A stretch of DNA of 64,000 nucleotides from contig DATCHD010000035.1 of assembly GCA_036508555.1 (NCBI GenBank), forward strand, positions 62,001-126,000. Direction: 5' to 3'. The stretch's first letter is position 1, and each line of letters begins with the position of its first letter. This DNA comes from CAINVV01 sp036508555 (GTDB lineage Bacteria > Bacteroidota > Bacteroidia > Bacteroidales > Prolixibacteraceae). Below, piece after piece: positions 24,915 through 34,647 of the stretch. Below the pieces are notes generated by a model. It did no database searches. It was not told the origin of the DNA and worked only from the letters and a program-made list of their open reading frames with translations. Position numbers and translations under genes: made by a program.

Positions 24915-27410
24915 ATGACTAATGCTAGTGGACATTATGCTGATGTGATTCTGCCCTTACCGCCGGCAGGGTGTTTCACCTATCTTATTCCCGATGAATT
25001 ATTAGGCAGGATTTCGCCCGGGATGAGAGTTGTCGTGCAATTTGGTGCCAGGAAATTCTATTCGGCACTGGTCAGAAGTGTCCATGACAACAAGCCGGAA
25101 ACAATTCTGCCCAAGCTGGTAGAGAATGTTATCGATGAAAAACCCATTCTTTTTGAAAGCTGTTTCCTGCTGTGGGAATGGATTTCAACCTATTATCATT
25201 GCTCTTTGGGCGAAGTGCTCAAGGCAGCGCTACCTTCCGGACTCAAACTCGAAAGTGAGACAAGCGTCACGCTAAATGAAGATTCATCCGATAATACTGA
25301 TGTCTCTCTCTCACCAAAAGAGATTCTCCTGCTTGGCATCATCAAAGAGAAAAAAAGCACAACAGTATTCGAATTAAACAATACTGCGCTGAAAAAAGGA
25401 ACCCTTCCTGTCTTGAAGGAACTTCTCAGGAAGAGGCTGATTTGTGTTGACGAAGAGATGAGGGAAAGTTACAAAGTCAGGACAGAAACCTGCGTTAGAC
25501 TTGGTTCAGCGATTGTTTCAGAAGAGAAATTGTTACGAACACTGGATCTGCTGGTTAAAATCCCCAAACAGCGTGAGATGGTGCACCTTTTTCTTCAGGA
25601 AAATGAAGCCATCCCGGATCTCAAAACAAAAGCATATCCCAAAAAGGCTTTGCTCATGAAAAGCGGTGCAACTATAAGTGTTTTCAATGCACTGGTAAAG
25701 AAGGAGATATTTGCTGTTTATGAACAGGTAACAGACCGGCTGGATTCGGTGGAAGGATCAACCCGGGCTCTTCATCCTCTTTATCCTGCCCAGCAGGAAG
25801 CGTACAATCAGATTGAGATTTCATTTACAAAGACGCCCGTAACCTTGCTTCACGGCGTTACTTCAAGCGGAAAGACAGAGATATACATCCATCTGATAGA
25901 GAAGACACTCCAGGAAGGGAAGCAGGTTTTATATCTCCTGCCCGAAATTGGATTGGCGACTCAAATGATTGGCCGGCTCATTGAGGTGTTCGGGAAGCAG
26001 ACTGGCGTCTATCACTCCAAATTCAATGATTCCGAGCGAGTAGAGATCTGGAACAAAGTCCTTAATTTTCAGACTGGTAGCCAGGATCAATCCCATCAGC
26101 TGGTAGTGGGCACACGCTCGGCTATTTTTCTTCCCTTCTCCGCGCTGGGTCTGATCATTGTAGATGAAGAACACGAAAACAGTTACAAGCAATTCGATCC
26201 TGCCCCCAGGTACCATGCCCGTGACAGCGCCGTTGTGCTGGGTACGATGCTCAAAATACCGGTTCTGCTGGGCACAGCAACGCCTGCTGTTGAGACGTAT
26301 TATAATGCAAAGTCCGGAAGGTACGGTCTCGTGGAATTGACCGAAAGATATGGGCAGATCGAACTTCCGCAAATTATTACTGCAGATCTGAAACGCGCCT
26401 ACCAGCGAAAAGCGATGCGTTCGTACCTGACCCCTGAACTTTTTGACGAAATAACCTCCGCGCTGGGAAAAAAGGAACAGGTCATTCTCTTTCAGAACCG
26501 ACGGGGCTTCTCCCCTTTTATTGAGTGCAAAAACTGTGGCTGGATCCCCAAATGTTCCAATTGCGACGTTAGCCTGACCTACCACAAAAATGTCAGACGG
26601 CTGGTCTGTCACTACTGCGGCTATTCCATCCACTATCCTTCCGTTTGCGGATCCTGCAAATCAGCCGATATAGATAACAAAGGATTCGGTACCGAGAAAG
26701 TCGAGGAAGAACTCTCTGTGCTTTTTCCGGATGCCGTCATCGAAAGGCTCGATCTGGATGCCACCAGGACGAAAAAAGGTTTTCAGAATATTCTTCAACG
26801 CTTCGACCGTGGTGATACCGACATCCTGGTAGGTACTCAGATGATTACAAAAGGACTTGATTTTGAACACGTTAGCGTTGTTGGCATTCTCAATGCGGAT
26901 AACCTGCTCAACTTTCCCGATTTCAGGTCGCACGAAAGAAGTTACCAGCTGATGGCCCAGGTTAGCGGAAGGGCCGGGAGAAGACACAAACAGGGAAAAG
27001 TGATCATTCAGACTACTGATCCTGAACATTTCATCATTGGCAAGGTAGTAGCCAATGATTATGAAGGAATGTACAACCAACAAATTGCAGAACGGAAGGA
27101 TTTCAAGTATCCTCCGTTTTACAGAATGATCCGCATCACCCTTAGGCACAGGGATCTTGCCGAACTGGATCGAATTGCCGCAGAGAGTGCAGAAGCGTTG
27201 AGAACCAGATTTGGTAACAGGCTTCTGGGTCCTGAATTTCCCGCTGTTAGCCGGATCAAACTGATGTACTTAAAACAGATGTGGCTCAAATTAGAACGTG
27301 AAATTTCTGTCACTTCTGCCAAACGCCAGATGCAGCAGATGCTGGAAAGCGTTAAGGCACGGGACAAAAACAAAACTGTACAGATAATTGTCGATGTAGA
27401 TCCGATGTAG
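24915..27410 (+). CDS. priA: Primosomal protein N' (replication restart helicase)
   Basis: The 831-residue protein has the N-terminal 3'-binding domain (ADVILPLPPAGCFTYLIPDE), Walker A LLHGVTSSGKTEIY, the DEEH box IIVDEEHENSYKQ, GTATPAVETY, and the PriA zinc-binding block with paired cysteines (CKNCGWIPKCSNC, CHYCGYSIHYPSVCGSC). QVSGRAGRRHKQGKV is motif VI. PriA reloads the replisome at stalled forks. The ATG at 24915 is used instead of a TTG two codons upstream. It follows nadD by 58 bases and precedes parA. Confidence 0.96.
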   Translation: MTNASGHYADVILPLPPAGCFTYLIPDELLGRISPGMRVVVQFGARKFYSALVRSVHDNKPETILPKLVENVIDEKPILFESCFLLWEWISTYYHCSLGEVLKAALPSGLKLESETSVTLNEDSSDNTDVSLSPKEILLLGIIKEKKSTTVFELNNTALKKGTLPVLKELLRKRLICVDEEMRESYKVRTETCVRLGSAIVSEEKLLRTLDLLVKIPKQREMVHLFLQENEAIPDLKTKAYPKKALLMKSGATISVFNALVKKEIFAVYEQVTDRLDSVEGSTRALHPLYPAQQEAYNQIEISFTKTPVTLLHGVTSSGKTEIYIHLIEKTLQEGKQVLYLLPEIGLATQMIGRLIEVFGKQTGVYHSKFNDSERVEIWNKVLNFQTGSQDQSHQLVVGTRSAIFLPFSALGLIIVDEEHENSYKQFDPAPRYHARDSAVVLGTMLKIPVLLGTATPAVETYYNAKSGRYGLVELTERYGQIELPQIITADLKRAYQRKAMRSYLTPELFDEITSALGKKEQVILFQNRRGFSPFIECKNCGWIPKCSNCDVSLTYHKNVRRLVCHYCGYSIHYPSVCGSCKSADIDNKGFGTEKVEEELSVLFPDAVIERLDLDATRTKKGFQNILQRFDRGDTDILVGTQMITKGLDFEHVSVVGILNADNLLNFPDFRSHERSYQLMAQVSGRAGRRHKQGKVIIQTTDPEHFIIGKVVANDYEGMYNQQIAERKDFKYPPFYRMIRITLRHRDLAELDRIAAESAEALRTRFGNRLLGPEFPAVSRIKLMYLKQMWLKLEREISVTSAKRQMQQMLESVKARDKNKTVQIIVDVDPM

Positions 27411-27478
27411 TTAACATCTTTTATGTCAAACCCACCATCAATTTTTCACTCCCCCGGTTCTCGTTGCGACTAAAATAC

Positions 27479-27486
27479 TAACTTTG
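27479..27486 (+). promoter_or_regulatory. Possible parA promoter -7 box
   Basis: TAACTTTG matches TAnnTTTG and lies 23 bases before the parA ATG in the 99-base gap after priA. No -33 TTTG is seen at proper spacing (the nearest TTG is too close), so support is partial. Confidence 0.35.
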
Positions 27487-27509
27487 AAGCCGACTTAATA
27501 AAAATATTC

Positions 27510-28304
27510 ATGGGAAAAGTTATTGCAATCGCAAACCAAAAAGGTGGTGTAGGAAAGACGACTACAGCCATTAATCTGGCTGCGAGTTTAGCAGTTCTGG
27601 AATTTAAGGTCCTCCTCATTGATGCCGATCCTCAAGCCAATGCAACCTCAGGAGTAGGCGTCGATGTAAGGAATGTTAAGACAAGTATATACGAGTGTGT
27701 TGTGGATGACGTTGACCCCAGGAATATCATTTTAAATACTAATACCCCCGGTTTTGATCTGATCCCTTCTCACATCGATTTAGTGGGCGCGGAGATAGAG
27801 ATGCTGAACATGCCGAACCGCGAAAAAGTGCTGAAATCGGTCATTGAAAAGATCAGAAATGACTACGATTTCATTTTCATTGACTGTTCTCCTTCCCTTG
27901 GATTGATTACCGTTAACGCTTTAACGGCTTCCGATTCTGTTATCATTCCGGTTCAATGTGAGTATTTTGCCCTCGAAGGATTGGGAAAACTGCTGAATAC
28001 CATTAAAATTATCCAGGGCAGGTTGAATCCGGATTTACAGATAGAAGGATTTCTGCTGACCATGTTCGACTCCAGGTTGAATCTCTCTAACCAGGTTCAC
28101 GATGAGGTCAGGAAACATTTCCAAAGCATGGTATTTGAAACCCTGATTACCAGGAATATTCGCTTATCTGAAGCTCCGAGTTACGGTGTTCCGGTGGTTT
28201 CCTATGATATTGGTTCCAAAGGTGCCCAGAGTTATCTGAACCTGGCCCGCGAATTGCTGCAGAAAAACAAGATGACCAAAATGGACCATAAAGAAATTGT
28301 TTGA
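27510..28304 (+). CDS. parA: Chromosome-partitioning ATPase ParA/Soj
   Basis: The 264-residue protein begins MGKVIAIANQKGGVGKTTT, the deviant Walker A of the ParA/MinD family. DADPQANATSG and FIFIDCSPSLGLITVNAL (Walker B) follow, with IPVQCEYFALEGLG and the C-terminal RLSEAPSYGVPV of chromosomal Soj proteins. It forms a nucleoid-bound ATP-dependent gradient that moves ParB-parS complexes. parB is 24 bases downstream. Confidence 0.96.
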   Translation: MGKVIAIANQKGGVGKTTTAINLAASLAVLEFKVLLIDADPQANATSGVGVDVRNVKTSIYECVVDDVDPRNIILNTNTPGFDLIPSHIDLVGAEIEMLNMPNREKVLKSVIEKIRNDYDFIFIDCSPSLGLITVNALTASDSVIIPVQCEYFALEGLGKLLNTIKIIQGRLNPDLQIEGFLLTMFDSRLNLSNQVHDEVRKHFQSMVFETLITRNIRLSEAPSYGVPVVSYDIGSKGAQSYLNLARELLQKNKMTKMDHKEIV

Positions 28305-28328
28305 CAATAAAAGAATTTTGAACGTATT

Positions 28329-29207
28329 ATGCAAAAACGCAATGCACTCGGCAGAGGTTTAGGTGCCCTGATTGATGACTCCAACTCGCTTCGGGAGCAG
28401 AATCCTGTATCCAATGAAATTCTGATCTCCGAAATCGAAGCTAATCCGTTTCAACCGCGAGTCCACTTCGACGAAGAAGCACTGAATGAACTGGCAATTT
28501 CTATCAAGGAATTAGGTATCATTCAACCAATAACTCTCCGCAAACTGGACCAAAAAAGATACCAGATCATCGCAGGGGAGAGAAGATTCCGTGCTTCTAA
28601 ATTGGCAGGCTTGACCACGATTCCTGCATTTGTCAGGGAGGCTGGTGACGAAGCCATGCTTGAACTTGCCCTCGTAGAAAACATCCAGCGGGAAGATCTG
28701 GATGCCATCGAGGTAGCCCTGAGCTATCAGCGTTTAATGGAAGAATGCAAACTAACGCAGGAAAATCTCAGCGACAGGGTAGGTAAGAAAAGGTCGACCA
28801 TCTCCAACTACCTTCGACTGCTAAGATTGCCTGCCGTCATTCAGAAGGCCATCAGGGAACAGGAAATTACGATGGGACATGCGCGCGCCCTTATCAACAT
28901 CTCTGATTCTGAGACCCAGGTAATGGTTTACCGTCAAGTGGTCAAATATGATTTTTCGGTACGCAAGACCGAAGAAATCGTTCGTAAGCTAAGTGGTGGA
29001 GAAGCGGAGTCTCCGACGCCGGCTTCTTCAAAAACCGATTTGATTGTGCAAGAATTTGGTGACTTGAAGAAACATCTTGGTAAATATTTCTCTGCCAACA
29101 TCGGACTGAAGATTAACGAAAAATACAAAGGTAAAATCGAAATTCCGTTCAAGGATTCCAAAGACCTCGAACGAATAATAGGAATTTTTGACAGATTAGA
29201 CTCATAG
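28329..29207 (+). CDS. parB: Chromosome-partitioning protein ParB
   Basis: The 292-residue protein opens with the short ParA-contact segment (KRNALGRGLGALID). The ParB CTPase/nuclease-like domain has NPFQPR, AGERRFRASKLAG and ENIQREDLDAIE. The helix-turn-helix for parS binding has GKKRSTISNYLRLL, then GHARALI. The C-terminal dimerisation part is short. It is a CTP-dependent DNA clamp loaded at parS. I did not find a parS-like 16-mer in the flanking gaps by eye. Confidence 0.95.
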   Translation: MQKRNALGRGLGALIDDSNSLREQNPVSNEILISEIEANPFQPRVHFDEEALNELAISIKELGIIQPITLRKLDQKRYQIIAGERRFRASKLAGLTTIPAFVREAGDEAMLELALVENIQREDLDAIEVALSYQRLMEECKLTQENLSDRVGKKRSTISNYLRLLRLPAVIQKAIREQEITMGHARALINISDSETQVMVYRQVVKYDFSVRKTEEIVRKLSGGEAESPTPASSKTDLIVQEFGDLKKHLGKYFSANIGLKINEKYKGKIEIPFKDSKDLERIIGIFDRLDS

Positions 29208-29235
29208 TCAAATCTTTAATCTGAAAGAAACTATT

Positions 29236-29865
29236 TTGAAAGGATTTTTTGCAGCTATCATATTAATTATTTTATGCTTTAATTTGGAAGCACAGGAGTT
29301 CAGTGTCCCAAAAGACAGTCTGAAAATTTCTGTTTCAAAACAAAAAAAAGTACTTTCACCGAAGAAAGCTTCCATCTATGCCGCATTATTTCCGGGTCTT
29401 GGACAAGTTTATAACGGCAAATACTGGAAACTTCCTATTGTATATGGAGGTTATGCAGGTTTAATTTATGTATTGGGCTGGAACAACAACAACTACAACG
29501 ACTATTTTGAAGCATACAAAACCATGTCCAAATATCAGACTGTTGATCAGATGAGTCTGGCAGATAAAAATTATCTGAACGACCTTTTTAAGATCCCTTA
29601 CTGGAATCTGAACGTCAATCCGTCCCGCTTCGCAACATTCAAAACACAGCTAAGTACAGGGAAGGATTTTTACAGGAGGAGCAGGGATATGAGCATTATC
29701 ATGATTGCCGCTTTGCATGTTTTGAGTATCATTGATGCAAGTGTTGATGCCAATCTATTTGATTTTGAGATCAATGACGATTTAAGTATGCGTCTTAATC
29801 CGATGCCGGTGACTTATGGAAATGGTCCGCAGGTGATAGGACTTAATATTGCATTTAATTTTTAA
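29236..29865 (+). CDS. DUF5683 membrane protein
   Basis: The 209-residue protein has a signal-peptide-like N-terminus (GFFAAIILIILCFNLEAQ) and a central glycine-rich membrane region: KKASIYAALFPGLGQVYNGK, then WKLPIVYGGYAGLIYVLGW. This is DUF5683, which usually follows parB in Bacteroidota. The start appears to be TTG at 29236, since it gives a complete signal peptide and no ATG lies nearby in frame. Function is unknown; its position between parB and a murein transglycosylase hints at cell-cycle or envelope work. Confidence 0.8.
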   Translation: MKGFFAAIILIILCFNLEAQEFSVPKDSLKISVSKQKKVLSPKKASIYAALFPGLGQVYNGKYWKLPIVYGGYAGLIYVLGWNNNNYNDYFEAYKTMSKYQTVDQMSLADKNYLNDLFKIPYWNLNVNPSRFATFKTQLSTGKDFYRRSRDMSIIMIAALHVLSIIDASVDANLFDFEINDDLSMRLNPMPVTYGNGPQVIGLNIAFNF

Positions 29866-29878
29866 CTTTGGAATTACT

Positions 29879-31537
29879 ATGCTAATAAAATTAAACATAC
29901 TCATTTTTGCCATTCTGGCTCAGACCGTAATCGCTTTTGCGCAGAAACCTTCTAAGACTCTTTCTGCCGAAGAAGAACAAAAAATTTGGGCAACGGATTC
30001 AGTTGGGAATAAGATGGCGGACAAGATGGTGAATGAAAATCTGAATCTTTTTGTCTCTGACAAACTTGATTCGCTCGTAAACACCTGGTACGTCAAAAAT
30101 GCTTTTGTGTACGACAAGAGCGAATTTAATTCACTTCCTGAAGAAATCAAGACCTACCTACCTGACACCGTGTACATCAATCGCCTTCAGGCCATTGACT
30201 CATTCCTGCCACTTCCCTATAACGAAACAGTTCGCAATTTTATCGGGCTTTATACCATTCGCAAACGTGAGCTAACTTCCTATATCTACGGATTGTCGAA
30301 CTATTACTTTCCTATTTTCGAGGAAGCTCTCGAAAGATACCAGCTTCCACATGAATTAAAATATTTGCCCATTATCGAGTCTGCTCTTAATCCTAAGGCA
30401 TTTTCCCGGGCCGGAGCATCCGGATTGTGGCAATTTATGATCGGAACAGCCAAATTATATGGTTTGGAAGTCAACTCCTACATCGATGAGCGGAATGATC
30501 CAATTAAATCTTCTGATGCTGCTGCAAGATATCTGCGTGATCTTTATGCCATTTACGGCGACTGGCACCTTGTCATTGCCGCTTACAATTGTGGACCCGG
30601 GAACATCAACAAGGCCGTCAGACGCAATGGCGGACAACAAAATTACTGGGCAATTTATTATTCTCTTCCCAGAGAAACCAGGGGATATATTCCTGTTTTT
30701 ATTGCGGCGTCCTATATGATGCATTACGGCAATGAGCACATGTTGAAAGCTGCAGAGCCCAGGTTTAAAACATTGACAGACACGATCGAGGTTCACAATT
30801 ATCTAAACTTCGAACAACTTGCTGCTGTCATGAATATTTCAGTCGAAGAACTCAGGCAACTCAATCCACAGTACAGGCGTGACATCGTTCCTGCCAGACC
30901 TGAGAAACCTTATCTGCTGAAATTACCTTCGGAAAAAATTTCAGCTTTCATAGACAACCAAGTCCAGATTTTTGCTTATGAAAGGGAAAGATATTTCCCT
31001 AATAACCAGCTGGTTCCACTTAAAAATGTACGTTCGCGTGGATCAAAAACTAATTATGCAGGTGCAGCAGGCATGAAAGAGATCACTCATGTTGTTGCTT
31101 CGGGGGATAATCTGGGATCTATTGCCAGTAAATACAGGGTCTCAATTGACGACTTGAAAGAGTGGAACAGTTTCCGGAAGAAGACCCTGCAGATTGGTCA
31201 GCACGTCATAGTCTATGCTCCTTCAAAAACATTAAAGATTCAGGAAGCCAAGATAGAAAAGTCCAAAGCTGATCAGCCTTCACTTGCAAACAATTCTTCT
31301 CCTGAAACGAAAAAAGTTGAGACAGCTTCTATGGCTTCATCAACTGCTCAGGCCGGCAAAGAAACTACTACTTCTGAGGAATTCATCTTATATACGGTTC
31401 AAATCGGTGACAGCCTTTTCACTATTGCAAAAAAATTCCCCGGAATAACAGATGCTGATCTGATAGCCTATAACAAAATCCGCAACGTCAGAGGCCTCTA
31501 TCCTGGACAACAGATTAAGATTCCTAAAAGAGCCTGA
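29879..31537 (+). CDS. mltD: Membrane-bound lytic murein transglycosylase, MltD-like with LysM repeats
   Basis: The 552-residue protein has a signal peptide (ILIFAILAQTVIAFAQ), then an SLT catalytic domain at about 110-260: the catalytic glutamate lies in PIIESALNPKAFSRAGASGL, followed by WQFMIGTAKLYGL and AAYNCGPGNINKAVRR. Two clear LysM domains follow (VVASGDNLGSIASKYRVS and YTVQIGDSLFTIAKKFPG), with a weaker one near residue 310. It cleaves peptidoglycan glycan strands to 1,6-anhydro ends. ATG 29879 is 14 bases past the DUF5683 stop. Confidence 0.93.
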   Translation: MLIKLNILIFAILAQTVIAFAQKPSKTLSAEEEQKIWATDSVGNKMADKMVNENLNLFVSDKLDSLVNTWYVKNAFVYDKSEFNSLPEEIKTYLPDTVYINRLQAIDSFLPLPYNETVRNFIGLYTIRKRELTSYIYGLSNYYFPIFEEALERYQLPHELKYLPIIESALNPKAFSRAGASGLWQFMIGTAKLYGLEVNSYIDERNDPIKSSDAAARYLRDLYAIYGDWHLVIAAYNCGPGNINKAVRRNGGQQNYWAIYYSLPRETRGYIPVFIAASYMMHYGNEHMLKAAEPRFKTLTDTIEVHNYLNFEQLAAVMNISVEELRQLNPQYRRDIVPARPEKPYLLKLPSEKISAFIDNQVQIFAYERERYFPNNQLVPLKNVRSRGSKTNYAGAAGMKEITHVVASGDNLGSIASKYRVSIDDLKEWNSFRKKTLQIGQHVIVYAPSKTLKIQEAKIEKSKADQPSLANNSSPETKKVETASMASSTAQAGKETTTSEEFILYTVQIGDSLFTIAKKFPGITDADLIAYNKIRNVRGLYPGQQIKIPKRA

Positions 31538-31542
31538 GGCAT

Positions 31543-31929
31543 TTACTGACCCTGTCCTTTGAACTGGGTACGCAAGGCAACACTATCAACCAGGTAAGGA
31601 GTATCTCCCCTCCAGGGTAAAGTCGAATTCTTCTGGGAATAATGAACAACTACACTTTCACCCTGCAGCTTTTCAATTTTCCTTGCGACCTCTTCATCGG
31701 TGACTGAGAAGAAAAATTTTTCAGATGCGATTGCCATGTTTGTGGTCGACTGGACACTGCTCAGAATAATCTCACCTTCATAGGTCTTAAAGAGTGAACC
31801 CCTGCTCGAGAATTTTTGTAACAATCCTGCACGGTATCCTTCGCTGTAGTCAAAGAAGTATTTCCAGTAGATGAATGAGCCGACGAAAAGAACCAGTACG
31901 ATCAGAAGCCGGGTTAAAAATTTTCTCAT
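31543..31929 (-). CDS. Small membrane-anchored protein of unknown function
   Basis: The 128-residue protein has a single N-terminal transmembrane anchor (LTRLLIVLVLFVGSFIYWKY), then YSEGYRAGLLQKFSSRGSLF and KTYEGEIIL, a pattern I recognise from a conserved Bacteroidota family often mislabelled as 6-phosphogluconate dehydrogenase. There is no enzyme motif. The rest is probably a small periplasmic beta-rich domain. It converges with the mltD-like gene, leaving 5 bases between. Confidence 0.65.
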   Translation of the reverse strand: MRKFLTRLLIVLVLFVGSFIYWKYFFDYSEGYRAGLLQKFSSRGSLFKTYEGEIILSSVQSTTNMAIASEKFFFSVTDEEVARKIEKLQGESVVVHYSQKNSTLPWRGDTPYLVDSVALRTQFKGQGQ

Positions 31930-31949
31930 TTGTGTACAGATTTATGAAC

Positions 31950-31957
31950 CAAATTTA
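31950..31957 (-). promoter_or_regulatory. Possible promoter -7 box of the small membrane protein gene
   Basis: On the minus strand this reads TAAATTTG (TAnnTTTG). A TTTG at 31985-31982 lies 24 bases upstream, slightly longer than usual for a -33 element. The start codon is at 31929, 20 bases downstream. Confidence 0.4.
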
Positions 31958-32069
31958 GCATTAAATACTGTTATGCCGATTCAAAAGATTATATGCAGTT
32001 AAAATCATAGAGGATACTTGTCATATGACAGAAAAGACGAATTTTACGGATAATTTTAAAAACAAAAAA

Positions 32070-33755
32070 ATGAGCGACGATAAGCAAATTATATTTTCGA
32101 TGTACAAGGTGAGTAAGACCTACCCGCCTCAAAAACAAGTCATTAAAGATATTTCCCTCTCCTTTTTCCTTGGCGCCAAGATTGGCATCATCGGCTTGAA
32201 CGGTTCAGGAAAATCAACCCTGTTAAAAATAATTGCAGGTATAGAGAAAGATTTCAATGGAGAGCTGGCCTTTTCGCCCGGTTATACGGTGGGACATCTA
32301 TCCCAGGATCCCCAGCTGGATCCGACTAAAACTGTGATGGGAATCGTACAGGAGGGAGCCCAGGAAATTGTAGATTTACTTGCAGAGTTCGAAAATATCA
32401 ATCTGCAATTTGGGCTGCCTGAAGTTTATGAGGATCCTGATAAGATGGACAAACTCATGGACCGTCAGGCGAAACTTCAGGAAAAGATAGATGCGACGGA
32501 TGCCTGGAACCTGGACAATAAACTGGAGAGAGCCATGGATGCATTGCGTTGTCCAGACGGTGACACACCAGTTACAGTTCTCTCTGGAGGGGAAAGACGT
32601 AGGGTAGCTTTGTGCAGGCTTCTTTTGAAGCAACCCGATATACTGTTGCTGGACGAGCCAACTAACCACCTGGATGCAGAGTCGATCGACTGGCTGGAGC
32701 AACACTTGCAGCAATATCCTGGAACTGTTATCTGTATCACGCACGACCGTTACTTCCTGGATAATGTAGCCGGCTGGATTCTTGAACTGGATCGCGGTGA
32801 AGGTATCCCGTGGAAAGGGAACTATTCCAGCTGGCTGGAACAGAAACAGAAACGTCTGGAAATGGAAGAGAAGGGTATATCCAAACGCCGCAAGACCCTT
32901 GAACGGGAATTGGAATGGGTAAGGATGAGTCCGAAGGCCAGACAGGCTAAATCCAAGGCCAGATTGGGAGCCTATGAAAAACTTCTCAACGAGGATGTCA
33001 AACAAAAAGAGGATAAACTGGAACTGTTCATTCCTAACGGTCCCCGATTAGGTGATAAGGTTATCGTCGCCGAGCAAGTTTCCAAGGGTTATGGCGAACG
33101 GTTGCTTTTCGAGAACCTGAGTTTCACACTTCCTCCTAACGGTATTGTAGGTGTAATCGGTCCTAACGGGGCAGGGAAAACAACTCTTTTCAGGATGATT
33201 ATGGGGATGGAGAATTCTGATTCCGGGACTTTCACGGTCGGTGAAACGGTAAAGATTGGATACGCGGACCAGTCGCATGCTGAGATCGATAATGAAAAAA
33301 CCGTTTATCAGGTTTTATCTGGCGGAACGGATGAAGTGATGGTTGCTGGCAGAATGATTAATGCCAGGGCTTATGTGTCAAGATTCAATTTCAGCGGCTC
33401 TGATCAGGAGAAAAAGTGCGGAGTCTTGTCGGGCGGTGAAAGAAACAGACTTCATCTGGCGCTAACGCTGAAATCGGGGGCCAATGTGCTTCTGCTCGAT
33501 GAGCCCACCAATGATATTGACGTGAATACACTTCGGGCATTGGAAGAAGGTCTTGATAGTTTTGCAGGTTGCTGCGTGGTTATTTCGCACGACCGCTGGT
33601 TCCTCGACCGGATCGCTACGCACATTCTTGCATTTGAAGGAGATTCTCAGATATATTTCTTTGAAGGAAGCTATTCGGAATACGAGGAAAACAAGAAGAA
33701 GCGTCTGGGAGACTCAACTCCTCACAGGATCCGATACAAAAAACTGGTCGGATAA
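32070..33755 (+). CDS. ettA: ABC-F translation factor EttA
   Basis: The 561-residue protein has two ABC ATPase domains and no membrane part. Domain 1 has Walker A GLNGSGKSTLLK and signature LSGGERRRVALCRLL with LLLDEPTNHLDAESIDWLE. The linker contains the basic arm (WVRMSPKARQAKSKARL). Domain 2 has Walker A GPNGAGKTTLFR and LSGGERNRLHLAL. The start at 32070 gives KQIIFSMYKVSKTYPPQKQV, the usual EttA N-terminus; an upstream ATG 15 codons earlier is less likely. EttA gates entry of ribosomes into elongation according to energy state. Confidence 0.93.
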   Translation: MSDDKQIIFSMYKVSKTYPPQKQVIKDISLSFFLGAKIGIIGLNGSGKSTLLKIIAGIEKDFNGELAFSPGYTVGHLSQDPQLDPTKTVMGIVQEGAQEIVDLLAEFENINLQFGLPEVYEDPDKMDKLMDRQAKLQEKIDATDAWNLDNKLERAMDALRCPDGDTPVTVLSGGERRRVALCRLLLKQPDILLLDEPTNHLDAESIDWLEQHLQQYPGTVICITHDRYFLDNVAGWILELDRGEGIPWKGNYSSWLEQKQKRLEMEEKGISKRRKTLERELEWVRMSPKARQAKSKARLGAYEKLLNEDVKQKEDKLELFIPNGPRLGDKVIVAEQVSKGYGERLLFENLSFTLPPNGIVGVIGPNGAGKTTLFRMIMGMENSDSGTFTVGETVKIGYADQSHAEIDNEKTVYQVLSGGTDEVMVAGRMINARAYVSRFNFSGSDQEKKCGVLSGGERNRLHLALTLKSGANVLLLDEPTNDIDVNTLRALEEGLDSFAGCCVVISHDRWFLDRIATHILAFEGDSQIYFFEGSYSEYEENKKKRLGDSTPHRIRYKKLVG

Positions 33756-33834
33756 TAATAAAATATTCACTATTTTTGCGCTGTTAATAGTTATTAGTAG
33801 TAGTTTGTTCCACCCCGGTAGCCTCTTTTCGCGT

Positions 33835-34647
33835 TTATAAAGATGCTACTAACTCGCGGATAATAAGACTCATTTTAGGCTCTGCCCGCATGGCGATAGC
33901 TTGAACTTCTTCGTGAGAAATCTCAACAATATGCCCTGGTACTCCACTATCGGTTATGATTGAAATACCAAATACAGACATACTCATGTGTCGGGCCACA
34001 ATCACTTCAGGCACCGTCGACATTCCGATGGCATCACCACCGATAATTCTAAACATCTTATATTCAGCCGGCGTTTCAAAAGTTGGTCCGGGGACGCCTA
34101 CATATACACCTTCCTTCAGCTCGATGCGATTTTGCAGGGCAATTTTCAGTGCCAGATTTCGAAGATGAAGATCATACGGCTGACTCATATCCGGAAATCT
34201 TGGACCCAAATCATTCAGATTTTTGCCTGTCAGCGGATTATCCCCAAACATGTTAATATGGTCGTTAATCATCATCACATCACCAACTTTATAGGTGGGA
34301 TTGAGTCCGCCACTGGCATTGGAAACAAAAAGTGTCTTGATGCCCATTGCCTTCATCACCCTAACCGGGAAGGTAACCTCTTGCATGGAGTACCCTTCAT
34401 AATAGTGAAACCGGCCCTGCATGGCGATGACATTTTTACCACCCAGCTGACCAAAAATCAGCTGACCTTTGTGTCCTTCCACCGTTGAAATCGGAAAATT
34501 TGGGATTTCTGAATAAGGTAAAGAATGTTCGACCTTAATTTCTTTTACCAGTCCACCCAAACCTGTACCAAGAATGATGGCGATTTCTGCATTAAATTTT
34601 GTTCTTTCGAGAATGTAATTCGAAGTTGCTTTTATTTTCTCCAACAT
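33835..34647 (-). CDS. punA: Purine-nucleoside phosphorylase
   Basis: The 270-residue enzyme of the trimeric PNP family has ILGTGLGGLVKEIK, TVEGHKGQLIFG, MQGRFHYYEGYSMQEVTFP, FVSNASGGLNP and the purine-site EYKMFRIIGGDAIGMSTVPE. It cleaves guanosine/inosine by phosphorolysis in purine salvage. Its start lies inside the 3' end of lpxK (56-base overlap), so expression is probably coupled. The lpxK–punA neighbourhood is common in Bacteroidota. Confidence 0.95.
   Translation of the reverse strand: MLEKIKATSNYILERTKFNAEIAIILGTGLGGLVKEIKVEHSLPYSEIPNFPISTVEGHKGQLIFGQLGGKNVIAMQGRFHYYEGYSMQEVTFPVRVMKAMGIKTLFVSNASGGLNPTYKVGDVMMINDHINMFGDNPLTGKNLNDLGPRFPDMSQPYDLHLRNLALKIALQNRIELKEGVYVGVPGPTFETPAEYKMFRIIGGDAIGMSTVPEVIVARHMSMSVFGISIITDSGVPGHIVEISHEEVQAIAMRAEPKMSLIIRELVASL

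Noticed and set aside
25929..26633. Open frame of 234 codons antisense to priA
   Set aside because: Opposite the helicase core, with no recognisable domain.
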